This document shows positions 54,126 through 62,300 of a stretch of DNA of 64,000 nucleotides, in pieces; the first letter of the stretch is position 1; each line of letters opens with the position of its first letter. This DNA is from Saprospiraceae bacterium (GTDB lineage Bacteria > Bacteroidota > Bacteroidia > Chitinophagales > Saprospiraceae), in NCBI GenBank assembly GCA_013214355.1, contig JABSSL010000012.1, forward strand, positions 62,001 through 126,000, given 5' to 3'. The position numbers and the translations under genes are program-made. Below the pieces are notes generated by a model. The model was given only the letters and a program-made list of their open reading frames with translations, was not told the DNA's origin and did no database searches.

Positions 54126-55895
54126 ATGAAATACCTTTCCTTTTTACTGTCCGTAGTTCTATTTGCTGCCTGGCAAAACCCGCTCGATAATGCCTGGCAG
54201 GCCAAGATTGATCCTAGTGTTGTCGAAGGCTTGCAAAATAAAACATCGGTTGAGTTTATTGTTTTGATGAAAGATCAAGCCGATATTTCTGGAGCACGAT
54301 TCCTACGCTCCAAAGAGGCTAAGGGCTCTTTAGTATACCGAGTACTCCGAGCGCAGGCTCAGCAATCCCAAAAGCGCGCTTTGGGGGTACTGGATCGTTC
54401 GGGTGCCTCCTATCGATCTTATTTTGTCGTTAATGCTATTTACGCAAAAGGGGATATAGCCTTAATTGAAGAATTGGCTAAATTGGGAGAAGTGGCTCAA
54501 ATACAATCCAACCCATGGGTGAAGCTCGATGAGCCAGAATACAGAGGAAATCATGAAGGTAATGCCAGAAGTATTACTTGGGGATTATCTAAGACGGGAG
54601 CCGACCAGGTCTGGGATCTAGGTTATCGTGGTCAAGGGGTAGTCGTAGCAGGACAGGACACGGGAACGGAATGGGAACACCCCTCGATAAAGGATAAGTA
54701 CAGAGGATGGGACGGACAAGAAGCTGACCACAACTACAATTGGCATGACGCCATTCGCGAAATTAATACCTTACATAATGATGATACGATCTTAGCTTCG
54801 AATAATCCTTGCGGCTTAAATTCGGTCGTACCCTGTGATGACCATAGCCACGGCACACACATTACGGGAACTATGGTTGGAGATGATGGACAAGGTAATC
54901 AAATAGGCCTTGCCCCTGAATCTAAATGGATCGCTTGCAGAAATATGGAACGAGGTTGGGGATCTCCAGCCTCTTATATCGAATGCTTTGAATTCTTTTT
55001 GGCACCCACCGATTTAGAAGGAAAAAATCCAAACCCGCAGCGATCACCGCATGTGATCAATAATTCTTGGGGCTGTCCGCCCGTTGAAGGCTGCAATGAA
55101 GGCAATTTTGCTACCATGGAAGCCGTAGTGAATAATTTGAAGGCAGCAGGAATAGTAGTAGTGGTGTCAGCGGGGAATAGTGGCAATAGTGGTTGCGGAA
55201 GTGTAAATAGTCCTGCCGCGATCTTTGATAACTCCTTCGTGGTAGGTGCGGTGCGCTCTAATGACACAATTGCCAACTTTAGTAGTCGAGGCTTAGTTAC
55301 AGTAGACGGTAGCCTAAGAATTAAACCCGATGTCTCTGCGCCGGGTGTTGGTGTTCGTTCAGCCGTCAGAAATGGAGGATATGCTACTTGGAATGGTACC
55401 AGTATGGCCGGCCCTCACGTGGCGGGTCTAGTAGCCTTAATGATCTCCGCCAATCCTAATCTAGCTGGTCAAGTTGAAGCAATTGAACAGATCATTGAGG
55501 AGACTGCCGTGCCTGCTTATTCACGCCATACCTGTGGTGATATTGGACCCGAAGAATTTCCCAACGCAATTACGGGCCACGGTCAAATCGATGCTTTTGC
55601 AGCGGTCCAAAAGGCCTTGACCATTTCCAGTAACGGAGAGCCGCTAGCCGAAGAACAACTGCGTATTTTCCCCAATCCAACCCAGGATAAGCTCACCTTT
55701 GATATGGATACGCTGCAGGGACCTGTGCAACTCCAATGGTATAATGGTGCGGGTCAGTATGTAGGTAGCGAAAACTGGGAGTCTAATGCAGGGGCATTAA
55801 AAACGATTGACATTTCCACTTTTTCTAGTGGTATCTATTGGTACCGATTGACTGCTCAAGGCAAGGTATTTAGTGGGAAGGTCATAAAAGACTAG
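54126..55895 (+). CDS. T9SS-secreted subtilisin-like serine protease (S8)
   Basis: A 589-residue secreted protease. A signal peptide (MKYLSFLLSVVLFAAWQ) is followed by an inhibitor_I9-like propeptide (about 30-135, FIVLMKDQADISGARF). The S8 catalytic domain has Asp178 in VVAGQDTG, His242 in HSHGTHITG, the oxyanion Asn around 313 in VINNSWG, and Ser426 in NGTSMAGPHVAG. Several cysteines (CGLNSVVPC, GCPPVEGC) suggest disulfides. The last 80 residues form a type A T9SS sorting domain: LRIFPNPTQDKLTF to GKVFSGKVIKD. It is exported via the SprA-type channel. It converges with the nucleoside transporter gene. Confidence 0.93.
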   Translation: MKYLSFLLSVVLFAAWQNPLDNAWQAKIDPSVVEGLQNKTSVEFIVLMKDQADISGARFLRSKEAKGSLVYRVLRAQAQQSQKRALGVLDRSGASYRSYFVVNAIYAKGDIALIEELAKLGEVAQIQSNPWVKLDEPEYRGNHEGNARSITWGLSKTGADQVWDLGYRGQGVVVAGQDTGTEWEHPSIKDKYRGWDGQEADHNYNWHDAIREINTLHNDDTILASNNPCGLNSVVPCDDHSHGTHITGTMVGDDGQGNQIGLAPESKWIACRNMERGWGSPASYIECFEFFLAPTDLEGKNPNPQRSPHVINNSWGCPPVEGCNEGNFATMEAVVNNLKAAGIVVVVSAGNSGNSGCGSVNSPAAIFDNSFVVGAVRSNDTIANFSSRGLVTVDGSLRIKPDVSAPGVGVRSAVRNGGYATWNGTSMAGPHVAGLVALMISANPNLAGQVEAIEQIIEETAVPAYSRHTCGDIGPEEFPNAITGHGQIDAFAAVQKALTISSNGEPLAEEQLRIFPNPTQDKLTFDMDTLQGPVQLQWYNGAGQYVGSENWESNAGALKTIDISTFSSGIYWYRLTAQGKVFSGKVIKD

Positions 55896-55905
55896 TAGCT
55901 ACGAA

Positions 55906-55935
55906 GGCAGAGGAGGTTGCTATGTCTGCTCTGCC
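55906..55935. terminator. hairpin between convergent protease and transporter genes
   Basis: GGCAGAG (55906-55912) pairs with CTCTGCC (55929-55935) across a 16-nt loop. It starts 11 bp after the protease stop and spans the transporter stop codon. U-tracts are weak. Confidence 0.4.
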
Positions 55936-57146
55936 CTTGTTTGCTTTCTAGAAACACTTTGGATCATAATCAGGAAACCTACCGATATGGCAATCCCAAA
56001 CCAACCAGGCCATTGCCAAATTGTATTCCAATCATGCGTACCATCTGACAAGGAGTAGCCTTCCACTACATGGCCTGCGACATAGGAGCCGATAAAGGCT
56101 CCGAAGCCCATGGTGACGAAGGTGATAAATCCTTGGGCGGTACTCCGCATATGTGATGGGACCTGTCGATCGATAAAAATTTGACTGCTTAGGGAAGAGA
56201 AGTTGTAGGCGATTCCATGTACCAGGATACCTACGTACAGCATCCAATGCAAATGGGGAACCCCTCCCCAGGCGAATAGAAGATATCGACTTCCCCAGAT
56301 GAATAGACCAATGGCAATGATATAGCGGAGCTTAAATTTCTGTAAAAACCAGGGGAGGACCAACATCACGCCTACTTCTGTGATCTGGCCTAGTGTCATT
56401 TTTCCCGCGGCATTCCCAATTCCAATTTCGTTCAAAAAAGGGTTTACGAAGCTATAGTAAAAGGAAGATGGGATTCTAATTAAAGCTAAGGCAATGACGA
56501 GTATTAGAATGGCTCGTTGCTGCAGTAACTGCAATACCTCTTTCCCAAAAACATCGCGCAGGGAAAACTTACCCTCTTGAGGTTGGGGAGGAGTATGAGG
56601 TAGACTTAGACAATAAAGGCCATGGATGATCGAGAAGCCAGCCGAAATACGCATGGGCAACACTTCTTTTTCCACCTCCAGATATCCAATGATTAAACCT
56701 GCCAATATCCAAGATAAACTTCCCCAGACACGTACTCTGGGGAAATCCCGGGTAGCATCTTTAACGTGGTGAAGTGAGAGGGAACTGGTTAAGGTGAAAG
56801 TGGGCATGTACAGTAAAGTGTACAAGATAATCATAGGATAGAACCACTCAAAGTTGGTCAGGTAAGAGGTGAACCACATTACTCCACCTCCTAGGAGATG
56901 AAGAATCGCCAGTAGCCTTTCAATAGAGAAAAGCCGATCGGCGAGGACACCTAAGAAAAAGGGCGTAATGGTGGCAGCAATCGCGGTAGCACCATAAACT
57001 AAACCCACTTGAGGCCCCGTAAAATGTAGAGTCTCTAAGAGATAAGTACCGAGGGTCACATACCAACTTCCCCAAATAAAAAACTGGAGAAATAACATTA
57101 ATGAAAGGCGAAAATAGAGCGTTGAACTCATCCTGGAATCTCCCAT
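55920..57146 (-). CDS. nucleoside:H+ symporter-like MFS transporter (NupG family)
   Basis: A 408-residue inner-membrane transporter with about 12 helices. The start RLSLMLFLQFFIWGSWYVTLGTY and the later RVRVWGSLSWILAGLIIGYL are characteristic of NupG/XapB-type nucleoside symporters. Met6 (57131) is an alternative start. A TATCTTTG box lies 18 bp before the start. The divergent psuG next door suggests that its substrate is pseudouridine or another nucleoside. Confidence 0.87.
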   Translation of the reverse strand: MGDSRMSSTLYFRLSLMLFLQFFIWGSWYVTLGTYLLETLHFTGPQVGLVYGATAIAATITPFFLGVLADRLFSIERLLAILHLLGGGVMWFTSYLTNFEWFYPMIILYTLLYMPTFTLTSSLSLHHVKDATRDFPRVRVWGSLSWILAGLIIGYLEVEKEVLPMRISAGFSIIHGLYCLSLPHTPPQPQEGKFSLRDVFGKEVLQLLQQRAILILVIALALIRIPSSFYYSFVNPFLNEIGIGNAAGKMTLGQITEVGVMLVLPWFLQKFKLRYIIAIGLFIWGSRYLLFAWGGVPHLHWMLYVGILVHGIAYNFSSLSSQIFIDRQVPSHMRSTAQGFITFVTMGFGAFIGSYVAGHVVEGYSLSDGTHDWNTIWQWPGWFGIAISVGFLIMIQSVSRKQTRAEQT

Positions 57147-57163
57147 CTGGAATAATTAAGCGG

Positions 57164-57171
57164 CAAAGATA
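57164..57171 (-). promoter_or_regulatory. promoter -7 box of the nucleoside transporter gene
   Basis: On the minus strand TATCTTTG fits TAnnTTTG and lies 18 bp before the annotated start codon. No -33 TTTG is evident, so the promoter may need an activator. Confidence 0.5.
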
Positions 57172-57334
57172 AGGGCCTTATTGATTTGGTGCCGTAATTT
57201 TCCACTTAGGAAGATTAGTTTAATTCAGTTCCAACTGTAAATCCAGAATAATTCCCCACTGTATGACTTTGTTGGTCCTGTTTTAGGGCAAAGCGTGAGG
57301 CTTGTTCTCGTATCGTGCAGTAGGGTATAAATAT

Positions 57335-58270
57335 ATGATTATGAAATTGAGAGATCTACTGATTGTTGCCCCGGAAGTCCAAGAGGCTTTGGCAAAAGGG
57401 CAAGCTGTGGTTGCCTTGGAATCTACCATTATTGCACATGGAATGCCCTTTCCCAAAAATCTGGAAACGGCTTTGCGAGTGGAGGCGAGGATTCGCGAAG
57501 AAGGTGCTATACCTGCAACCATTGCTATAATCAATGGTCATTTAAGGGTAGGGTTAAATGCGGAAGAGTTGGAGCTATTCGGAAGAGAAGGGCAAAAAGC
57601 AGCTAAAGTAAGCCGCAGAGATATACCTTTTGTCTTGGCTAAGCAACAAAATGGTGCGACAACCGTAGCTTCCACTATGATTATTGCTGCAATGGCAGGA
57701 ATAAAAGTTTTTGCGACGGGAGGAATTGGCGGGGTCCATCGAGGAGCGACAACTACGCTCGATATTTCAGCTGATCTGCAAGAGTTGGCTCAGACCTCGG
57801 TGGCCGTGGTATCCGCAGGAGCCAAGTCTATCCTGGATCTTGGCTTGACGCTCGAGTATCTAGAAACCCATGGCGTTCCTGTGATCGGATACCAAACGGA
57901 TCATTTCCCAGCTTTTTATACGCGAAGTAGTGGTCTGGAGGTTAATTATCGAGTAGATGCGCCTAAGGATATTGCCAAGGTTTTGCAATATAAGTGGGGG
58001 ATGGGACTTCATGGAGGAGTACTAGTGGCGAACCCAATCCCAGAACAATTTAGCTTATCTCCAGCAGTAATTGAGTCGAAAATTGAGGCGGCACTTTCCG
58101 AAGCCCACGCTCAGGAGATTATGGGAAAAGCACTGACCCCTTTCCTACTAGCAAAAATTGAGTCGCTGACGGCAGGGAGCAGTTTGGCTGCCAATATTGA
58201 ATTAGTATTAAATAATGCAAGATTGGGGGCTCAAATAGCAGTGGAATTAGCTAAAAAAGAGGAAAACTAA
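57335..58270 (+). CDS. psuG: pseudouridine-5'-phosphate glycosidase
   Basis: Splits pseudouridine 5'-phosphate into uracil and ribose 5-phosphate. From the ATG at 57335 it has 311 residues, the family length. Characteristic parts are VALESTIIAHGMPFPKNLETA, GATTVASTMIIAAMAGIKVFATGGIGGVHRGA and GAKSILDLGLTLEYLETHGVPVIGY. Met3 (57341) is also possible. The kinase PsuK that makes its substrate is not in the window. The divergent NupG-type transporter gene probably imports the nucleoside. ruvA follows after 217 bp and is likely a separate unit. Confidence 0.94.
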   Translation: MIMKLRDLLIVAPEVQEALAKGQAVVALESTIIAHGMPFPKNLETALRVEARIREEGAIPATIAIINGHLRVGLNAEELELFGREGQKAAKVSRRDIPFVLAKQQNGATTVASTMIIAAMAGIKVFATGGIGGVHRGATTTLDISADLQELAQTSVAVVSAGAKSILDLGLTLEYLETHGVPVIGYQTDHFPAFYTRSSGLEVNYRVDAPKDIAKVLQYKWGMGLHGGVLVANPIPEQFSLSPAVIESKIEAALSEAHAQEIMGKALTPFLLAKIESLTAGSSLAANIELVLNNARLGAQIAVELAKKEEN

Positions 58271-58487
58271 GGGATTTTTGTACCTTCGTTATCCTTTTGA
58301 AATACTGGCCTGGTGGGGTGTCGGTTGCAAGCTCCACTTCAATATCTACTGCACTAGATAGGCGGCCAAAAAGAAAACAAAAAACATACTTCTTCGACCT
58401 TTTCTGGGCTTTAGTGGAAAGGGAGTCTGCTAGTAGAAAAGAATCTTGAAGCTAATAGCAATATAGTCGGAGAGCCAAAAACACAGA

Positions 58488-59078
58488 ATGATTACCTATA
58501 TCAAGGGGGTTATAACGTTCAAGACCCCTACCTTCATTATTGTCGAAACGGGAGGTATCGGCTATCACATCAATATCAGTTTGAACACCTACGTTCAGAT
58601 CGAGAAACTGGAACAAGTTAAAATCCTGACGCACTTACAGATCAAGGAAGATAGTCACACCCTGTATGGTTTCGCGGATGATGCAGAGCGTCACCTCTTT
58701 ATCCAATTAATTTCGGTTTCAGGCATAGGCCCGAATACGGCTAGGATTGTGTTGTCTTCCATGAATCCAGACGAGGTGAAATCAGCTATTTTATCAGAAA
58801 ATGTGGCTGCTTTCAAGCAGGTAAAGGGCGTAGGACCTAAAACCGCTAAGCGCATCATTTTAGACCTGAAAGACAAAGTGCTAAAAGAAAGTGGAGATGC
58901 ACCTTTAACTTTCTCTCCACAAGACAATAGAAGTCGGGATGAAGCGTTATCAGCATTGTTAGCTTTAGGTTTCGCTAGGATACAAGTTCAGAAAGCACTA
59001 AATAAAATATTAAAAGAACAGCCTAATGTGACTAATGTAGAGGAATTAATCAAACTTGCTTTGAAACAATTGTCTTAA
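58488..59078 (+). CDS. ruvA: Holliday junction branch migration protein RuvA
   Basis: Binds Holliday junctions and loads the RuvB motor. The 196-residue protein has the N-terminal OB domain (MITYIKGVITFKTPTFIIVE, GYHINISLNTY), the paired helix-hairpin-helix motifs (LISVSGIGPNTARIVLS, AAFKQVKGVGPKTAKRIILD) and the C-terminal RuvB-binding helices (DEALSALLALGFARIQVQKAL). In many Bacteroidota ruvA is directly followed by sprA, as here. Confidence 0.96.
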   Translation: MITYIKGVITFKTPTFIIVETGGIGYHINISLNTYVQIEKLEQVKILTHLQIKEDSHTLYGFADDAERHLFIQLISVSGIGPNTARIVLSSMNPDEVKSAILSENVAAFKQVKGVGPKTAKRIILDLKDKVLKESGDAPLTFSPQDNRSRDEALSALLALGFARIQVQKALNKILKEQPNVTNVEELIKLALKQLS

Positions 59079-59390
59079 GATGGAAGCAAGTACCATCGGT
59101 ACCTTCTAATCACCTTCTTCTAAGAACCCACTGCGAAAAATAGACATGTTAAAATCCTCTATTAAATCCCAATAACTCTTAATCAGTCGTTTTAGTGTAA
59201 AATTGGATAACACTGGATGGAAAAGTTGTGATTTGAAAAAAAAGAACAAGATGGAACGATAGGGGGGTAGGTTTTTACCCTATTCAGCCCGACTACTCTC
59301 ACTCACCATTGTGCCTTTTTTCGCATCTATTGCACCGCTTTTCACGCTAGTAAAACTGTTATTTACTTTTGCGAATCCCATGTTTTTGAT
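59079..59390 (+). promoter_or_regulatory. ruvA-sprA intergenic region with sprA promoter
   Basis: This 312-bp gap has no gene. TACTTTTG at 59364-59371 fits TAnnTTTG and would place the start about 15 nt before the sprA ATG. A G-rich hairpin candidate (GGGTA/TACCC, about 59268-59283) lies further up. Three short plus-strand TTTT tracts precede the box, and TTTT near 59339 could stand in for the -33 element. Confidence 0.5.
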
Positions 59391-62300
59391 ATGAAACGAA
59401 TACTTATACTTGGCAGCCTTGTAGTTGTTATTTTTGCCCAATTTACAGTGCCAGCGGTTCAAGCAAACTCTTCCGGTCTTGACGATCCTTTTGCAGCGAG
59501 TTATGTCGTTGCTACCCAGGATACAGTTCCACCGCCGCCAGAGCGCTTTGGGGACTTCATCAATGACCGACCCAGCAATCCTTTTGATCTAAAGGATCCT
59601 GGTGCTATCGAACAGAATGTCGAATACGATCCTGCCACCGGTAACTACATCATTACGGAAAAGATTGGAGATACCTACTTCCGACCTCCCACTTATATGA
59701 CCTTTGAAGAATACGTCGAATGGCGTAGGAAGAAAGAAGAGCGTGATTACTTCAATCAGCTTTCGGGGGTGGGGGCAGGCAACGGAGTCAGTGCCCTGGA
59801 TCCGGTAGCAAAGTTTGATGTGAATAATAGCTTAATTGATCGCCTCTTTGGTGGAACTACGGTGGATATCCGTCCTCAAGGTAATATAGATTTGAGCTTT
59901 GGAATCGATCATCAACGTTTGGAAAATCCCATTTTGACGGAGCGACAGCGGTCGCTGACCAACTTCGACTTCGACATGGATATCCAAATGAATGTGACCG
60001 GTAAGATCGGGGAAAAACTAAACCTGACTACCAATTACAATACCAATGCTACTTTCGATTTCGATAATCAGATTAAGTTAGATTACAATAGTGAGTTGTT
60101 TAGTGAGGATGACATCCTGAAGAAGATTGAGGCGGGTAATGTAAGCTTACCCTTGAGGGGAAGTCTAATCCAAGGGGCCCAAAGTTTGTTTGGGTTAAAA
60201 ACCGAACTGCAATTTGGTCACCTGCGCCTAACGGCAATTGCTTCTCAGCAGCGTTCCCAACGGGAAAATATTCAATTACAAGGAGGAAGTCAGCTGCAAG
60301 AGTTTGAGGTACGATCCGATGAATATGATGAGAATCGCCACTTCTTCTTATCCCATTACAATCGGGAGGTATTTGAAAGTGCGATGAGCAACCTGCCACA
60401 AATCAAGACACTTTTCCAGTTGGACAACCTTGAAGTATGGATTACAAATGATCGTAATGATGTAGAAGATGTGCGCGATATTGTAGCCTTGGCGGATTTA
60501 GGGGAGCCGAGTACGCTCGTGAACCCAAATGCGATTCCAAGGTTTCAAGATCCTGTCTATCAGGAGGTCTGCGATGGTTTACCGCTGCCAGATAATTTGG
60601 CCAATGGATTGTACCAAAGATTGTTGGATAGAGGGGGAGAATTACTTGATATTGATCAGGCTGTTGCCATTCTTGAATCTGAATTCAATTTGGTACAGGC
60701 GCGTGATTTTGAAAAAGTGAGTGCTAGAAAATTGAGCCCTCGAGAGTATACTTACCACCCCGAATTAGGGTTCATTTCGTTGAATATCAATGTGCAGCAA
60801 GATCAAGTACTAGGTGTTTCCTTTCAATACAAGTATAATGGCGTGACGCCATTGAACGTAGGGCAATTGTCAATCAGTAGTAATAATGTTTCTACGGACA
60901 CAACCGACCCAACACCCAAAGTCTTGTTCGTCAAGATGCTGAAAAGTACTACCCAGCGTACGGATGTTCCTACTTGGGACCTAATGATGAAGAACGTTTA
61001 CTCCATTGGTGCCTACCAGGTGAGCCAAGAGGATTTTCAATTAGATGTGTTTTACGAAGATCCAGGTGAAGGATTCAAGCGTTTCTTACCAAAGAGTAAT
61101 TTACAGGGGGTTCCTTTGATTCGTGTTTTCAATTTGGATAACCTAAACATTCAAGGAGACCCTACTCGAGATGGGGTGTTCGATTACGTCCCCGGCGTAA
61201 CGATCAACCCTTCCAACGGTCGCGTGATGTTCCCCGTGCTGGAGCCTTTTGGTACCTCGCTCGAAAATCAACTGGAACCAGAGTTTGTAGACTCCCTGGT
61301 GTATCAAGAGTTATATGATTCAACCTTATTCCAGGCGCGAGAATTTCCGGAGAAAAACCGGTATGTGATTAAGGGGTCTTACAAGTCCAGCGTTTCTAGT
61401 GAGATTTCCTTGGGGGCTTTCAACATTCCACCAGGATCTGTGACGGTGACTGCGGGGGGAGCCCTGCTACAAGAAGGACGGGATTATGAAGTGGACTATA
61501 GCTCCGGTAAGGTGCGGATTCTCAATGATGCGATCCTAAGCTCGGGTGTTCCGATTAACGTCTCTTTTGAAGATAATACACTCTTTGGTTTCCAATCCAA
61601 AACTATGTTGGGCTTGAGGGCTGACTATGAGCTGAGTGATAATTTTAATATCGGTGCCACCTTCCTACAACTCTTCGAACGGCCATTTACCCAAAAGGTC
61701 AACGTAGGAGATGACCCAGTAAACAATAAGATCTATGGTTTGGATGTCAACTTTAGCAAGGAAGTGCCTTGGTTGACCCGAATGGTAGATAAATTACCCT
61801 TTTATTCGACCTCACAACCCTCCTCGATCAACTTCTCCGCCGAAGGTGCCGTATTACGGCCTGGTCACTCCCGAGCGATCAACGAAGGACGAAGGGATAA
61901 GGATGGATTAGTCTACATTGATGACTTTGAGGGTAGTTCTAGTGGTGTGGATTTAAGATCTCCCGTGAATCAGTGGTTTTTGTCGAGTATTCCGCAGGAT
62001 GATGATGCTAACCGGAATCCTTTTTTCCCTGAATCGCAATTTAAAGATACTCGTTCTGGTGTAAACCGGGCTCGTATCAACTGGTACTTGATCGATCCAA
62101 GTGCTCGTGGACCTGGGGATGATACCAATCCCTATACTAGCCAGGTACCACAACAGGAAGTATTCCCTAACATTCAGGTGCCTAGGGACCAAGCACAGAT
62201 CTTCCGTACCTTCGATCTCGCCTTTTATCCCGAAGAGCGGGGCCCTTACAACTTTGATGTCCCTAATGGTATCGCAAATGTATCTGACGGTGTAAATTTA

